DNA of 64,000 nt. Origin: Chiayiivirga flava. Lineage in GTDB: Bacteria; Pseudomonadota; Gammaproteobacteria; Xanthomonadales; Xanthomonadaceae. Made by a program: the position numbers and the translations under genes. This document shows positions 1-9,276 of this stretch, piece after piece. The notes below the pieces were generated by a model. That model saw nothing but the letters and a program-made list of their open reading frames with translations. It did no database searches and had not been told where the DNA came from. The stretch lies in the NCBI RefSeq assembly GCF_014202825.1, contig NZ_JACHHP010000004.1, positions 1 through 64,000 on the forward strand, read 5' to 3'. Every line of letters begins with the position of its first letter. Positions within the stretch are counted from its first letter, which is position 1.

Positions 1-84
1 CTCACCGTCCTCAATGCGCGATGTCGCGATGAGATGCGGGCCACTGCAAGGGCATAGCACCAACGGGTCGGCGCAAGACAGTTG

Positions 85-127
85 CTCATCCGGCCTGCCG
101 GCCACCTTCTCCCGCAGGGAGAAGGGC
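85..127. repeat. REP-like intergenic repeat, copy 1
   Basis: This is a hairpin-forming unit with the core CCTTCTCCC-GCA-GGGAGAAGG preceded by a CTCATCCGGC segment. Related units occur at 9155-9197, 9277-9326, 22106-22156, 22301-22344, 32151-32200 and as an inverted pair at 36684-36832, always between genes. Apart from this repeat, bases 1-229 show no convincing coding signal. Confidence 0.75.
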
Positions 128-229
128 TTCGAGACCTGCTTGCTGCTTGCCGTGCGCCGTATGCCGCGGGTGCGAGGCTCCGTCCTGCCCGGCGATCCTC
201 CGCGGCAAAGGCCCATGTGCACATGCACC

Positions 230-883
230 TCACACCCGATACGCCACCACCTTCATCACCTTCGACATCGCCGCCATCGCCTGCGGCACCGGAAACGGCA
301 GCTTGCGCGCGCCGGCCGCTTGGGCGTGGTCGCCGTGGCGCGCCTCGTCGGCCTTCATCACCGCGAGGATTGCGCGGCTGCGTGCGTCGGCCACCGGCAG
401 CGATTCCAGGTGCTCGGCCAGGTGCGCCTCCACCTGGCGCTCGGTTTCGACCACGAAGCCCAGGTTCCAGCCGTCGCCACGCAGTCCCGCGAGCGTTCCG
501 AGCGCGTAGCTGCCCGCGTACCACAGCGGGTTGAACAGGCTCGGGCGCGCGTCGAGTTCGCGCAGGCGGTCCGCGCACCACGCCAGATGATCGGTTTCCT
601 CCTGCGCGGCGGATTCGAGCTGCGCGCGCGTCGCCGCATCCCGCGCGACCGCCGCCTGGCCGACGTACAGCGCCTGCGCGCAGACCTCGCCGGTGTGGTT
701 GACCCGCATCAGCCCGGCCGCGTGGCGGCGTTCGGCGTCGGTGAGTTCGAGATCGGGCGTGCCGCGCGCGGGGTTGGCGCGTTCGGCGTGCGCGGCGTCG
801 GACAGGCTGGTGAGCAGGGCATGGTCGAGCCCGATCAGCAGGCGGTCGAGCAGCGAGTAGGCGCGCGGTGCGGAAGGTGTCAT
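230..883 (-). CDS. coq7: Coq7-type demethoxyubiquinone hydroxylase
   Basis: Ferritin-like di-iron monooxygenase that hydroxylates 2-polyprenyl-3-methyl-6-methoxy-1,4-benzoquinone, a late step of ubiquinone synthesis at the inner membrane. All family ligands are visible: Glu in NHTGEVCAQ, an ExxH in QEETDH, Glu in VVETERQ, and Glu/His in DEARHG near the C-terminus. I chose the ATG at 883 (217 residues, beginning [10 protein letters not shown]) because the frame upstream is opened only by a GTG at 919 and the family starts close to the YSLLDRLL segment. No strong ribosome binding site is visible for either start. It is transcribed divergently from rplM. The assignment is firm and only the start is uncertain. 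Confidence 0.95.
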   Translation of the reverse strand: MTPSAPRAYSLLDRLLIGLDHALLTSLSDAAHAERANPARGTPDLELTDAERRHAAGLMRVNHTGEVCAQALYVGQAAVARDAATRAQLESAAQEETDHLAWCADRLRELDARPSLFNPLWYAGSYALGTLAGLRGDGWNLGFVVETERQVEAHLAEHLESLPVADARSRAILAVMKADEARHGDHAQAAGARKLPFPVPQAMAAMSKVMKVVAYRV

Positions 884-1217
884 CCGGAGGGCTCGGGCGG
901 CGAAGTGCGGCGGCGTCACAGTCTAGCCACGCCGGCGCGCCCGGGGCACGCCGGCAGCGGACCCCGAGACAAGCGTCCGAGCCCGGTGTAGAATGCGCGC
1001 CCCACCGCACCCGGTGGCGGGTGGTTCCGGCCCCGCGCCGACCCGCGCCAGGCCACGGAAACCGCGATGCAGCGCCTTCCGGCGCCCGTCGCACCGCCCC
1101 TGCGGTTTCGCCGAACGATGATCGTCCGCCCCCGGCAGCGCTTGCGCGCCCGCCCGGTGCCGGCTATCATTCCGCCTCTTTCGTTCCACGTTTTGCTCCA
1201 ACAGCTTTGGAAGCCGT
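884..1217. other. Intergenic region coq7-rplM
   Basis: About 330 bp between divergent genes with no supported coding sequence. It carries the rplM promoter candidate at 1142-1170 and a second possible -10 (TAGAAT at 989-994, with GAGACA 17 bp upstream). Nothing else is recognised. Confidence 0.6.
1142..1170 (+). promoter_or_regulatory. Probable sigma-70 promoter of rplM-rpsI
   Basis: TTGCGC at 1142-1147 and TATCAT at 1165-1170 are separated by exactly 17 bp and lie about 48 bp upstream of the rplM start. The fit to consensus is moderate, but the position and spacing are right for a ribosomal-protein operon. Confidence 0.5.
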
Positions 1218-1646
1218 ATGAAGACCTTCAGCGCCAAGTCCGAAACCGTCAAGCGCGACTGGTACATCGTCGATGCCACGGGCAAGACCCTGGGCCGCAT
1301 GTGCTCGGAGATCGCCACGCGCCTGCGCGGCAAGCACAAGCCCGTCTACACCCCGCACGTCGACACGGGCGACTACATCGTCGTGATCAACGCCGAGAAG
1401 CTGCACGTCACCGGCAACAAGCTGCAGGACAAGAAGTACCACCGCTTCACCGGCTACATCGGCAACCTCAAGACCGAATCGCTGGGCCAGGCGCTGGAGC
1501 GCCACCCGGAGCGCGTGATCGAGATCGGCGTCAAGGGCATGCTCCCGAAGAACCCGCTCGGCCGCCAGATGTACCGCAAGCTCAAGGTCTACGCCGGCGC
1601 CGACCACCCGCACACCGCCCAGCAGCCGCAAGTGCTGGACATCTGA
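1218..1646 (+). CDS. rplM: 50S ribosomal protein L13
   Basis: 142-residue uL13, full length for the family. It binds 23S rRNA early in large-subunit assembly. Diagnostic stretches include the N-terminal [13 protein letters not shown], the central [15 protein letters not shown] and the C-terminal [20 protein letters not shown]. It starts at ATG 1218 and is followed after 20 bp by rpsI, the usual rplM-rpsI pair, read from the promoter near 1142-1170. In E. coli L13 represses its own operon. I looked for an obvious leader structure and saw none I could defend. Confidence 0.98.
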   Translation: MKTFSAKSETVKRDWYIVDATGKTLGRMCSEIATRLRGKHKPVYTPHVDTGDYIVVINAEKLHVTGNKLQDKKYHRFTGYIGNLKTESLGQALERHPERVIEIGVKGMLPKNPLGRQMYRKLKVYAGADHPHTAQQPQVLDI

Positions 1647-1666
1647 GTCCCAGGATCGATCCGAAC

Positions 1667-2059
1667 ATGGCAATCCAGCAGAATTACGGCACCGGCCGTC
1701 GCAAGTCGTCCACCGCACGCGTGTTCCTGCGTCCGGGCACGGGCAACATCACGATCAACGACCGCAGCCTCGACAACTTCTTCGGCCGCGAAACCGCGCG
1801 CATGATCGTCCGCCAGCCGCTGGAGCTCACCAAGCTCGGCGACAAGTTCGATCTGAAGGTCACGGTGGAAGGCGGCGGCACCACGGGCCAGGCCGGCGCG
1901 ATCCGCCTGGGCCTCGCCCGCGCCCTCGTCGAATACGACGAAAGCCTCAAGAGCGAACTGCGCAAGGCGGGCTTCATGACCCGCGACGCGCGCGAAGTCG
2001 AGCGCAAGAAGGTCGGCCTGCACAAGGCTCGCCGCGCCACCCAGTTCTCCAAGCGCTAA
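1667..2059 (+). CDS. rpsI: 30S ribosomal protein S9
   Basis: 130-residue uS9 of the small-subunit head, whose basic C-terminal tail reaches the P-site tRNA. The family marks are [14 protein letters not shown] at the N-terminus, [19 protein letters not shown] in the middle and the terminal [11 protein letters not shown], ending in the conserved Lys-Arg. I set the start at ATG 1667 ([10 protein letters not shown]), since the open frame extends far upstream without homology. It is co-transcribed with rplM and closed by the terminator at 2080-2107. Confidence 0.98.
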   Translation: MAIQQNYGTGRRKSSTARVFLRPGTGNITINDRSLDNFFGRETARMIVRQPLELTKLGDKFDLKVTVEGGGTTGQAGAIRLGLARALVEYDESLKSELRKAGFMTRDAREVERKKVGLHKARRATQFSKR

Positions 2060-2079
2060 GCCGCACAGCGCTTCGGATC

Positions 2080-2107
2080 GAAACCGGCCGGCTGGCCGGT
2101 TTCGTTT
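2080..2107 (+). terminator. Rho-independent terminator of rplM-rpsI
   Basis: A perfect 10-bp stem (GAAACCGGCC with GGCCGGTTTC, loop GGCT) is followed by GTTT. It begins 21 bp after the rpsI stop and ends 12 bp before the tRNA gene. Confidence 0.8.
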
Positions 2108-2119
2108 CCCGCCGGTTCT

Positions 2120-2193
2120 TGGGGGATCGTCTAATGGTAGGACTGCAGACTCTGACTCTGCCTATCTAGGTTCGAATCCTAGTCCCCCAGCCA
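2120..2193 (+). tRNA. tRNA-Gln, anticodon CTG
   Basis: It folds as a full cloverleaf: acceptor TGGGGGA with TCCCCCA, D arm GTCT/GGAC around AATGGTA, anticodon stem GCAGA/TCTGC with loop CTCTGAC (anticodon CTG, T33 and A37 conserved), and T arm CTAGG-TTCGAAT-CCTAG. The discriminator is G and the CCA end is encoded. The anticodon reads CAG, hence glutamine, and the T-G opening of the acceptor stem is typical of tRNA-Gln. Confidence 0.95.
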
Positions 2194-2200
2194 CATCGTC

Positions 2201-2233
2201 GAAGCCCCCGAGCGATCGGGGGCTTCTTCGTTT
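2201..2233 (+). terminator. Terminator after tRNA-Gln
   Basis: A perfect 10-bp stem (GAAGCCCCCG with CGGGGGCTTC, six-base loop) is followed by TTCGTTT, starting 8 bp after the tRNA CCA end. Confidence 0.75.
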
Positions 2234-2437
2234 CGGACGCGTGCGGCGCGCGCATTGTCCGTGGAGGCGCCACCATGCTGCCGAACGTCCGCCCGGCGCG
2301 GGGCAGTGTCCCGGGCATGTCCGTGGGCTGGTATCGGTTCGGTTGCGGCAGCGACGCGTGCCGGGGAGGGCAGACTCACCGCAGATCGCGCGGCTTGCCC
2401 TGCGCCCGGGCCGCGCGGGGCGGATGTGCGTGAGGGC

Positions 2438-2779
2438 CTACTTCTTCGTCGGGCGGCTGCGCGTGCGAGCGAGGCGGCGCGCATTGGCCATCGCCGTACG
2501 ATGTGCGGGACGCAGGCCGTCGTCGAGCAGTGCCAGCATCGACGGCCATGCCGCCGGCGACAACGGTTGCGTCCATGCCTGCCACCAGGCGCGCTGCCAG
2601 CTGTCGAAAAGCCGCAGGCCGACCGCGATCCCGCCGGCGCCGAACGCGAGCGACTTTTCCTCGACCATGCGCTGGAGTTCGCGTCGCTGCGCTGCGGTTG
2701 GCCGCGTGCCGGGCAACGCCGCCTGCTGCATGCGCTGCGCCACGATGAATGGCGACACCAGCGCGAGCTCGGTGAGCAT
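2438..2779 (-). CDS. Small phasin-like protein (tentative)
   Basis: 113 residues from ATG 2779. The N-terminal half has an amphipathic helical pattern (SPFIVAQRMQQ, RRELQRMVEEK) followed by GLRLFDSWQRAWW, a layout I associate with small phasins that coat polyhydroxyalkanoate granules and similar helical proteins. The C-terminus is a strongly basic tail (ARRLARTRSRPTKK). The frame stays open to 3211, but the upstream residues look like translated non-coding DNA. No operon partners: it lies between the tRNA terminator and the gap promoter on the opposite strand. The function is a family-resemblance guess, while the coding status is fairly likely. Confidence 0.5.
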   Translation of the reverse strand: MLTELALVSPFIVAQRMQQAALPGTRPTAAQRRELQRMVEEKSLAFGAGGIAVGLRLFDSWQRAWWQAWTQPLSPAAWPSMLALLDDGLRPAHRTAMANARRLARTRSRPTKK

Positions 2780-3188
2780 CGACGTGGTGCCGCGAGCCGA
2801 ACGTTTGCGCGTCACGCCGACCACCCGCACACGTGCGTTGCGGCGACGGATCCGTTGCGATCGGTTGGCGCGGCCGCAGCGTGCTCGCCGCCTGGCCGGA
2901 TGCCCGACTCCATGCACCCACCCGCATGCAGATCGCGCGGCAGCGGCGGCCGGAGTGCCTCGCTTGTCCCGACGCCGATCATGCGACGGGCTGCGTGCGC
3001 GAGGCAGGGCCCGCAAGACGACGGGGCAGGCGAGAAGCGTCCGGTGATCGACATGGGTGCGTCCGCGATGATGGCGGCGGAACGGCAGCAATCCGCGTGC
3101 CAGCGCGGCTGCGCCGTGGCGGCACTGGTAGAATGCGCGGCCCGGCGTTCCGCGCCGTGTTCCCATCCCCGTCCGGAGAGTTTCCGCC
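2780..3188. other. Intergenic region upstream of gap
   Basis: About 400 bp without a supported gene on either strand. Long open frames cross it in several phases, but their translations are Arg/Ala/Pro-rich shadows. It contains the gap promoter candidate at 3126-3134 and a GGAGAG ribosome binding site at 3175-3180. Confidence 0.55.
3126..3134 (+). promoter_or_regulatory. Extended -10 candidate of gap
   Basis: TGGTAGAAT is an extended -10 (TG-N-TAGAAT) about 55 bp upstream of the gap start. No good -35 lies 17 bp upstream, which an extended -10 promoter can tolerate. Confidence 0.35.
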
Positions 3189-4202
3189 ATGGCAATCAAG
3201 GTCGCGATCAACGGCTACGGCCGCATCGGCCGCAACATCCTGCGTGCGCTGTACGAAAGCAAGCGCACCCACGAAATCCGGATCGTCGCGATCAACGATC
3301 TCGGCGACGCGCAGACCAACGCACACCTGACCCGCTACGACACCGCGCACGGGAAGTTTCCGGGCGAGGTGGCGGTCGACGGCGGCGATCTGGTCGTCAA
3401 CGGCGACCGCATCAAGGTCTTCGCCGAACGCGATCCGGCCAAGCTGCCGTGGGGCGAACACGGCATCGACGTGGTTCTCGAATGCACCGGCCTGTTCACG
3501 AGCAAGGCCAAGGCGAGCGCGCACCTGGCCGGCGGCGCGAAGAAGGTGATCATTTCCGCACCCGGCGGCAACGACGTCGACGCCACCGTCGTCTACGGCG
3601 TCAACCACGACACGCTCAAGGCCGCGCACACCGTCATCTCCAACGCCAGCTGCACCACCAACTGCGTCGCGCCGCTGGCCAAGGTGCTGCACGAGGCCAT
3701 CGGCATCGAACACGGCCTGCTGACCACGATCCACGCCTACACCAACGACCAGGTGCTGACGGACGTGTACCACTCGGATCTGCGCCGCGCACGCTCGGCC
3801 ACGATGAGCCAGATTCCGACCAAGACCGGCGCCGCCGCGGCCGTGGGCCTGGTGCTGCCGGCGCTCAACGGCAAGCTCGACGGCTTCTCGATGCGTGTGC
3901 CGACGATCAACGTGTCGGTGGTGGACCTCACCTTCGTTGCGTCGCGCGCGACGACCAAGGACGAAGTCGACGCCGCGGTGAAGGCCGCGAGCGAAGGCGC
4001 GCTCAAGGGGATCGTCGGCTACAACACCGAGCCGCTGGTGTCGGTCGACTTCAACCACGACCCGCGCAGCTCGGTCTACGACAGCACGCAGACCCGCGTG
4101 ATGCAGGGCACGATGGTCAAGGTGCTCTCCTGGTACGACAACGAGTGGGGCTTCTCCAACCGCATGCTCGATACCACGCTGGCGCTGATGGCCGCGAAGT
4201 AA
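3189..4202 (+). CDS. gap: Type I glyceraldehyde-3-phosphate dehydrogenase
   Basis: 337 residues, normal family length. It oxidises glyceraldehyde-3-phosphate to 1,3-bisphosphoglycerate with NAD(P) in glycolysis. The Rossmann start is [16 protein letters not shown]. Asp37 after the second strand (VAINDLGD) suggests NAD preference. The catalytic motif SNASCTTNC places the nucleophile at Cys155, and His182 in [10 protein letters not shown] is the general base. The IHAYTND segment argues against erythrose-4-phosphate dehydrogenase, although the RALYES and VSVDFNHDP stretches are shared with that subgroup. A GGAGAG ribosome binding site sits just upstream of ATG 3189. pgk, the next glycolytic step, lies 2.4 kb downstream with two unrelated genes between. 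Confidence 0.96.
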   Translation: MAIKVAINGYGRIGRNILRALYESKRTHEIRIVAINDLGDAQTNAHLTRYDTAHGKFPGEVAVDGGDLVVNGDRIKVFAERDPAKLPWGEHGIDVVLECTGLFTSKAKASAHLAGGAKKVIISAPGGNDVDATVVYGVNHDTLKAAHTVISNASCTTNCVAPLAKVLHEAIGIEHGLLTTIHAYTNDQVLTDVYHSDLRRARSATMSQIPTKTGAAAAVGLVLPALNGKLDGFSMRVPTINVSVVDLTFVASRATTKDEVDAAVKAASEGALKGIVGYNTEPLVSVDFNHDPRSSVYDSTQTRVMQGTMVKVLSWYDNEWGFSNRMLDTTLALMAAK

Positions 4203-4491
4203 GCGGCATCGCAGGGCCCGTGACCTGCGTCGCGGGCCGTGCGGCGAACGCCGCGATCGCGGCGCATTCGCCACCGCGAACGGTCGTGCGACGGGCTGCC
4301 TGCGATCGCCCGTTCCGGCGCGCCGGCGGGCGTGTCGACTCGGGATGAGCGTGCCGACGCAGGCAAGGGGTTCTGCGGCCGTCGATCGGCGCAGCGCTTC
4401 GACGGCATCGGTCCGGGTGCACTCCGGCACATTCCCGGCGGGTGCGTGGCATGCACCCTGCGTGGCTCGTGCAAACCCGACCGGTGCCGCC

Positions 4492-5457
4492 ATGATCCTG
4501 CGTTTTTTCGTCCTGTTCGCCCTCGTGACCGGTGCGCCGGTGTCCGCGCAGACGCCCGCCTTGCCGGTGACGCTGCCCGCCACGCTCGAAAGCGGCCGCT
4601 TCTTCGTCGCACCGGTGACGGCCGACGGCCGGGGACCGCTCAAGTTGTTCACCGACACCGGTGGAGGCTACTTTCTCGGCGAGGCCGGCGCCCGTGCACT
4701 GGGAATCGAGTTTGACGAGGGCGCCGCGCCGGACCCCGATGCTCCCCCGGTGTTGGTGCGCTGGCCGGTGTGGTCGCGCAACGCGTGGATCCCGGTCTCG
4801 CGCGCGAACGGCGACACCGTGCCGCTGCAACGCGGCGCGCTGCCGGCCGCCGCCGCGCATCTAGCCAACGGCATGCTCGGCGCTCCGTGGTTCGGCGGCC
4901 GCTGCTGGGAGTTCGACTACGTTGCAGGCACGCTGCGGTTGCTGCCCGACGGCGCGCTTCCGCGCGTCGATGCGGCGCATCGCATCAACCTCGGATTCCT
5001 GAAGAACGACGCCGGGCAGCACGCTTCGCATTTCCCGCGCATCACCGTCCGCGTCGGCGAGGAGGAGCTCGACCTGTTGTTCGACACCGGCGCCAGCACC
5101 CGCGTCGAACCCGCAGCGCTGGGCGTCATCGCCGACGGCCAGCCTGCGGAGCGGGCCACGAGCTTCCTGATCGACAGCATCGCGCAGCGCTGGCGCAAGG
5201 CGCATCCCGACTGGCGTTATGTCGAGGCCGCCGAGACGGGTACGGGGCTGGCGATGCTCGAAGTGCCGCAAATGGTGTTTGCCGGCCACACCGTCGGACC
5301 GGTGTGGTTCACGCTGCGTCCCGATGCCAATTTCCGCACGTGGATGGCGCAGTGGATGGACAAGCCGCTCGACGGTGCGCTCGGCGGCAACGCCCTCGCC
5401 GGCCTGCGCGTCACCGTCGACTACGCGTCGGAGACGGCGACGTTCGAACGGCCCTGA
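4492..5457 (+). CDS. Secreted retropepsin-like aspartyl protease family protein
   Basis: 321 residues from ATG 4492. The first 19 form a clear signal peptide (hydrophobic FFVLFALVTGAPVSA, cleavage likely near AQ). Two D-T-G motifs are visible, at 55-57 (LFTDTGGGY) and 198-200 (LLFDTGAST), so one chain carries two aspartyl-protease half-domains. The second motif is the more canonical one, and the first replaces the usual Ala/Ser after DTG by Gly. This is known as the clan AA architecture. Substrate and partners are unknown, and periplasmic location is inferred from the signal peptide. The frame extends upstream to 4345, but those residues lack protein character. It converges with the amidohydrolase, leaving a 31-bp gap. 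Confidence 0.8.
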   Translation: MILRFFVLFALVTGAPVSAQTPALPVTLPATLESGRFFVAPVTADGRGPLKLFTDTGGGYFLGEAGARALGIEFDEGAAPDPDAPPVLVRWPVWSRNAWIPVSRANGDTVPLQRGALPAAAAHLANGMLGAPWFGGRCWEFDYVAGTLRLLPDGALPRVDAAHRINLGFLKNDAGQHASHFPRITVRVGEEELDLLFDTGASTRVEPAALGVIADGQPAERATSFLIDSIAQRWRKAHPDWRYVEAAETGTGLAMLEVPQMVFAGHTVGPVWFTLRPDANFRTWMAQWMDKPLDGALGGNALAGLRVTVDYASETATFERP

Positions 5458-5488
5458 GCGTGCCTGCCCGACGCCCGGCCGCGTGCGC

Positions 5489-6490
5489 TCAGCGGCGCCG
5501 CAGCAGCGCGCGCAGGTTGCCGTGCGCAACCTGCTGCGCGACGGGCTCCGGCAAGGCATCCAGCAGCCGATCGAAGGCGTGCAGCTTCTCGCCGAGGCTG
5601 TCGAAATGGCCGACGAGGTCGGAGCCCAGCACGAAGCGGTCCGGGTATTTTTCGATCAGCGCGAGCCATGCGGCGCGCGGTGCCCCGTCGGCGTCGAGAA
5701 TGTAGGGATCGAGCACCGACCAGCTGAGGTCGATCCACAGGTTCGGGTAGGTGCCCAGCAAGTCGTCGAGCGTCTCGCGCAGGAAGGCGAGCTTGCCCTG
5801 CGCGCGGTGCAGTTCGGCGCTGGTGCCGGCGTGCGCCCACAGGAAGCGTGTCTGCGGGTGCTTGGACAACGCCTCGGTGAGTTCCTCCAGATACAGCGGC
5901 TCGCGTTCGCGCACCGAGGTAAGGTTGCTGTGCAGCAACACCGGCAGGTCGTGTTTGGCCGCGAGCCGGTAGACGCGCTGCATCGCCTCGTTGTTGGCGC
6001 GCGGGGCTTCGCCCTGGATCATCGCGGTGAGGTCGTCGTGACGGGTGAAGACCTCGCCGATGCCCTGCCACACGTCAGGGTAGAGCGTGAGCATCGTTTC
6101 GATGTGGGCGGTGGCGTTCTTGTCGTTGGGATTGAAGCCGCTGAGGAACGGATGCACGCGTTCGCGCTGCGCCGGGGTCATCGCACGCACGGCCTCGGCG
6201 AGAATCGGGTCGGTGGCGCTGTACCAGTACAGCGGCGCGTCGTCGCCCTGGTAGTAGCGCGGCTTTTTCGGTTCGTCCTCGTGCCATTTCTTCATCACGG
6301 GGATGCCCATCAGCACCACCGAGTCGATGCGGGCCGCGTCCATCGCTTCGAACAGCTTCGCGCTGCCTTCGCTGTCCTGGAAGAAGTCGACGTAGTGCAG
6401 GTGCGCGTCGGCATAGCGGTATTCGCGCGCGGCAGCGACGCTGCACGCAAGCGTCAGGCACGCGACCAGGGCAGAACACACACGACGCAT
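5489..6490 (-). CDS. Secreted amidohydrolase-family protein
   Basis: 333 residues, starting at ATG 6490 after a GAGGA ribosome binding site, with a 21-residue signal peptide ending VAA. It has the amidohydrolase-2 TIM-barrel signature: AHLH (HxH metal pair) at the start of the mature domain, LPVLLHSN, FLWAHAGTS and a late LGSDLVGHFD aspartate, the order in which metal ligands occur in this superfamily. Such enzymes hydrolyse or decarboxylate small cyclic or aromatic substrates, and nothing here fixes the substrate. Export to the periplasm is unusual for the family and is inferred from the N-terminus. The long open frame upstream is antisense to pgk and is not part of the gene. Confidence 0.85.
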   Translation of the reverse strand: MRRVCSALVACLTLACSVAAAREYRYADAHLHYVDFFQDSEGSAKLFEAMDAARIDSVVLMGIPVMKKWHEDEPKKPRYYQGDDAPLYWYSATDPILAEAVRAMTPAQRERVHPFLSGFNPNDKNATAHIETMLTLYPDVWQGIGEVFTRHDDLTAMIQGEAPRANNEAMQRVYRLAAKHDLPVLLHSNLTSVREREPLYLEELTEALSKHPQTRFLWAHAGTSAELHRAQGKLAFLRETLDDLLGTYPNLWIDLSWSVLDPYILDADGAPRAAWLALIEKYPDRFVLGSDLVGHFDSLGEKLHAFDRLLDALPEPVAQQVAHGNLRALLRRR

Positions 6491-6589
6491 GGCAGTCCTC
6501 GGCGGCAACGAGGCGGCCACTGTGCCCGCCCGGGGTAAACCGTCGGTGAATCGCACCGTGGGCGCGAGAAAGTACACAACCCCGTCGCT

Positions 6590-6603
6590 GTGCGCATGCG
6601 CAC
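6590..6603. promoter_or_regulatory. 14-bp palindrome upstream of pgk
   Basis: GTGCGCATGCGCAC is a perfect palindrome 43 bp before the pgk start, in the gap between the divergent amidohydrolase and pgk genes, and is followed by a weak -10-like GACAAT. It could be an operator, but a chance palindrome in GC-rich DNA cannot be excluded. Confidence 0.3.
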
Positions 6604-6646
6604 GATTCCGCGACAATACGCATTCACCCTCCGACGGACCGCCTCG

Positions 6647-7822
6647 ATGCCCATCCTTCGCATGACCGATCTCGACCTTTCCGGCCGTCGCGTGCTGATC
6701 CGCGAGGATCTGAACGTGCCGGTGAAGGACGGCGTGGTGACGTCCGAGCAGCGCATCACCGCCGCACTGCCGACATTGCGGCTGGCGCTCGAACGTGGCG
6801 CCGCGGTGATGGTGACCTCGCATCTGGGGCGCCCGAAGGAGGGCGTGTGGACGCAGGACGATTCGCTCGCGCCGGTGGCGCGGCGGCTCGCCGAACTGCT
6901 CGGCTGCGAGGTGCCGCTGGTGCGCGACTGGACCGACGGCGTCGATATCGCACCCGGCCGCATCGTGCTGCTGGAAAACTGCCGCATGAACGTGGGCGAA
7001 GGCAGCGACGACGACACCCTGGCGAAGAAATACGCCGCGCTGTGCGATATCTACGTGATGGACGCCTTCGGCACCGCGCACCGCGCGCAGGCGTCGACGC
7101 ACGGCGCCATCCGCCATGCGAAGGTCGCGTGCGGCGGCCCGCTGCTGATGGCCGAGCTCGATGCGCTGGCTCGCGCGCTCGATGCGCCGAAGCGGCCGTT
7201 GCTCGCCATCGTCGGCGGCTCCAAGGTCTCGACCAAGCTCGAACTGCTGTCGAGCCTGGTGGCGAAGGTGGACCAGCTCATCGTCGGCGGCGGCATCGCC
7301 AACACCTTCATCGCGGCGGCCGGGCATCCGGTCGGCAAGTCGCTGGTGGAAATGGATCTGCTCGACACCGCGCGCCGCATCCAGGCCGACGCCGACGCCC
7401 GCGGCGCGCATATCCCGGTGCCGACCGACGTGGTGGTGGCGGAGAAATTCAGTGCCGACGCACCGGCCACGGTGAAGCGTGTGCAGGACGTGGGTCCGGA
7501 CGACATGATCCTCGACATCGGCCCCGACACCGCCGCCCGCTACGCGGAGCTCGTCGCGCACGCCGGCAGCGTGATCTGGAACGGTCCGGTCGGTGTGTTC
7601 GAGTTCGACGCGTTCGGTCGCGGCACCGAAACGCTGGCGCGCGCCATCGCGGACTCCGCCGCGTTCTCGATCGCCGGCGGCGGCGACACGCTGGCGGCGG
7701 TGGACAAGTACGGGGTCGAGGACGGCATTTCCTACATTTCCACCGGCGGCGGCGCGTTCCTCGAATTCTGCGAGGGCAAGCAACTGCCGGCCGTCGCGGC
7801 ACTGGCCGCGCGCGGCGCATGA
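6647..7822 (+). CDS. pgk: Phosphoglycerate kinase
   Basis: 391 residues from ATG 6647, the start that matches the usual N-terminus ([19 protein letters not shown]). An upstream in-frame ATG at 6590 lies inside the palindrome. It transfers phosphate from 1,3-bisphosphoglycerate to ADP. Substrate-binding residues appear as REDLNVPV (19-26) and [10 protein letters not shown] (57-66). The nucleotide side carries [27 protein letters not shown] and the C-terminal GGGDTLAAV and [10 protein letters not shown]. The stop overlaps the start of the HAD phosphatase (ATGA), so the two are translationally coupled. Confidence 0.97.
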   Translation: MPILRMTDLDLSGRRVLIREDLNVPVKDGVVTSEQRITAALPTLRLALERGAAVMVTSHLGRPKEGVWTQDDSLAPVARRLAELLGCEVPLVRDWTDGVDIAPGRIVLLENCRMNVGEGSDDDTLAKKYAALCDIYVMDAFGTAHRAQASTHGAIRHAKVACGGPLLMAELDALARALDAPKRPLLAIVGGSKVSTKLELLSSLVAKVDQLIVGGGIANTFIAAAGHPVGKSLVEMDLLDTARRIQADADARGAHIPVPTDVVVAEKFSADAPATVKRVQDVGPDDMILDIGPDTAARYAELVAHAGSVIWNGPVGVFEFDAFGRGTETLARAIADSAAFSIAGGGDTLAAVDKYGVEDGISYISTGGGAFLEFCEGKQLPAVAALAARGA

Positions 7823-8451
7823 CGCCGACGCTGTTCTTCGATCTGGACGGCACGCTGATCGATTCGGCCATCGGCATCACGCGCTGCGTGGCCTATGCGC
7901 TGGAGCGCGTCGACCATCCGGTGCCGGACGATGCGGTGCTGCGCACGTGGATCGGCCCGGCGCTGCGCACGAGCTTCGCGCCGCTGCTCAACGATGTCTC
8001 GCGTGTGGAGGAGGCGGTGAACGCGTATCTCGAGCGTTTCGACAGCGTCGGCTGGACCGAGCATGCGCTGTATCCGGACATCGCCGAGGTGGTGGCCGCG
8101 CTGCATGCGCGCGGCCATCGCCTCGCCGTGGTGACCGCGAAGAACGAGCCGCACGCGCGGCGCATCGTGTCGCACCTGCCCTTCGGCCACCTGTTCGACG
8201 ATGTGATCGGCGCCACGGCCGACGGCGTGCGCAGCCAGAAGCCGGAACTCATCGCCGAGGCGCTGCAGCGGCTCGGCCGCGATCCGCGCGAATGCACGAT
8301 GATCGGCGACCGCCGCATGGACATCGCCGGCGCCCGGCATCACGCGATGGCCTGCGTCGGCGTGTTGTGGGGCTTCGGCGACGAGGCGGAACTGATCGAG
8401 GCCGGGGCCGATCGCCTGGCCGCGACGCCGCGCGATCTGCTGCCGGCGTGA
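7819..8451 (+). CDS. HAD-superfamily phosphatase, phosphoglycolate-phosphatase type
   Basis: 210 residues, starting at ATG 7819 inside the pgk stop. HAD motif I is [10 protein letters not shown] with nucleophile Asp8 and acid Asp10, motif II is in LAVVTAKNE, the lysine is in SQKPELI, and motif IV is [13 protein letters not shown] helical C1 cap sits between motifs I and II, as in Gph/PgmB-type enzymes. The likely substrates are small phosphoesters such as 2-phosphoglycolate. Coupling to pgk fits removal of by-products of glycolysis, but that is inference. It overlaps alkB by four bases. Confidence 0.82.
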   Translation: MTPTLFFDLDGTLIDSAIGITRCVAYALERVDHPVPDDAVLRTWIGPALRTSFAPLLNDVSRVEEAVNAYLERFDSVGWTEHALYPDIAEVVAALHARGHRLAVVTAKNEPHARRIVSHLPFGHLFDDVIGATADGVRSQKPELIAEALQRLGRDPRECTMIGDRRMDIAGARHHAMACVGVLWGFGDEAELIEAGADRLAATPRDLLPA

Positions 8452-9068
8452 GCGCCCGCGTGACGCTCTTCGGCGGCGCCGCGCTCGAGCCGATCGCGCT
8501 GCCGGACGCCACGTTGCGGTTCGCGCCCGCATGGCTCGCACCCGACGCCGCGGACGCGCTGTTCGCCGACCTGCACGCGCAGATCGCATGGGAGGTGCAT
8601 CGCATCCGGCTGTTCGGACGCGAGGTGGATTCGCCGCGCCTGAGCTGCTGGATCGGCGACCCGGATGCGGCCTACACCTATTCCGGGACGCGCTTCGAGC
8701 CGCGTCCGTGGCCCGCGGCACTGGCCGCGTTGCGGCCGCACATCGAAGCGGCCTGCGGCACGCGCTTCGACAGCGTGCTTGCCAACCTCTACCGCGACGG
8801 TCGCGACAGCATGGGCTGGCACAGCGACGACGAGCCCGAGCTCGGTCCGGCCCCCGTGATCGGCTCGCTCAGCCTCGGTGCGACGCGGCGCTTCGTGCTG
8901 AAGCATCGACAGGTGCCGCAGCGCACGCTGGCGCTGGAACTTTCACACGGCAGCCTGCTGGTGATGGCCGGGCGGACGCAGCGCTGCTATCGCCACGCGC
9001 TGCCGCGCAGCGCGCGGGTGCACGGGGCGCGGATCAATCTGACGTTTCGGTGTGTTGCGGGGCGGTGA
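8448..9068 (+). CDS. alkB: AlkB-family Fe(II)/2-oxoglutarate dioxygenase
   Basis: 206 residues from GTG 8448, which overlaps the upstream stop (GTGA). A second GTG at 8460 is possible. The jelly-roll ligands are visible: H125-x-D127 in GWHSDDE and His183 in YRHALP, and the 2-oxoglutarate site is R195-x-N-x-x-x-R201 in ARINLTFR. The family repairs 1-methyladenine and 3-methylcytosine by oxidative demethylation. The SCWIGDPDAAYTYSG segment before the catalytic core resembles the short bacterial and ALKBH2/3-like group rather than E. coli AlkB itself. It is third in the pgk-HAD-alkB run and is followed by repeat-rich DNA. Confidence 0.88.
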   Translation: MSARVTLFGGAALEPIALPDATLRFAPAWLAPDAADALFADLHAQIAWEVHRIRLFGREVDSPRLSCWIGDPDAAYTYSGTRFEPRPWPAALAALRPHIEAACGTRFDSVLANLYRDGRDSMGWHSDDEPELGPAPVIGSLSLGATRRFVLKHRQVPQRTLALELSHGSLLVMAGRTQRCYRHALPRSARVHGARINLTFRCVAGR

Positions 9069-9154
9069 TGGGCGGGCGTGTGGCCGAGGGATGCTGCGCT
9101 TGTCGCGTAGTACGTGTATGCCGGCTCGGGCGGTTTGAATCGGGGCGAACTCCG

Positions 9155-9197
9155 CCGGACCCTCTCCCCAACCCCTCTCCCGGCGGGAGAGGGACTA
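9155..9197. repeat. REP-like repeat, copy 2 (CCCTCTCCC type)
   Basis: The hairpin CCCTCTCCC-GGC-GGGAGAGGG (9173-9193) is preceded by a second run, CCGGACCCTCTCCCCAA. It is paired with the opposite-type unit at 9277-9326 across about 80 bp. The rest of the 372-bp gap 9069-9440 holds no recognisable gene. Confidence 0.8.
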
Positions 9198-9276
9198 CGC
9201 GGCGGGCCTTCGCGATCGAGGTCAGCTGTCTGGCTTGCGATTGCAAATGACTGGGCAACTGCGCGGCGCCCGCTTG

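Noticed and set aside
3189-4202. gap gene as erythrose-4-phosphate dehydrogenase (epd)
   Set aside because: Some stretches resemble Epd, but the IHAYTNDQ segment around the catalytic His and the [10 protein letters not shown] substrate loop are those of GAPDH.
2979-4658. A 559-codon open frame antisense to gap
   Set aside because: It covers a definite GAPDH gene on the other strand, and its sequence is low-complexity Arg/Asp/Val with no recognisable motif.
5489-7783. Very long open frame containing the amidohydrolase
   Set aside because: The upstream 430 codons are antisense to pgk. Signal peptide and GAGGA site set the start at 6490.
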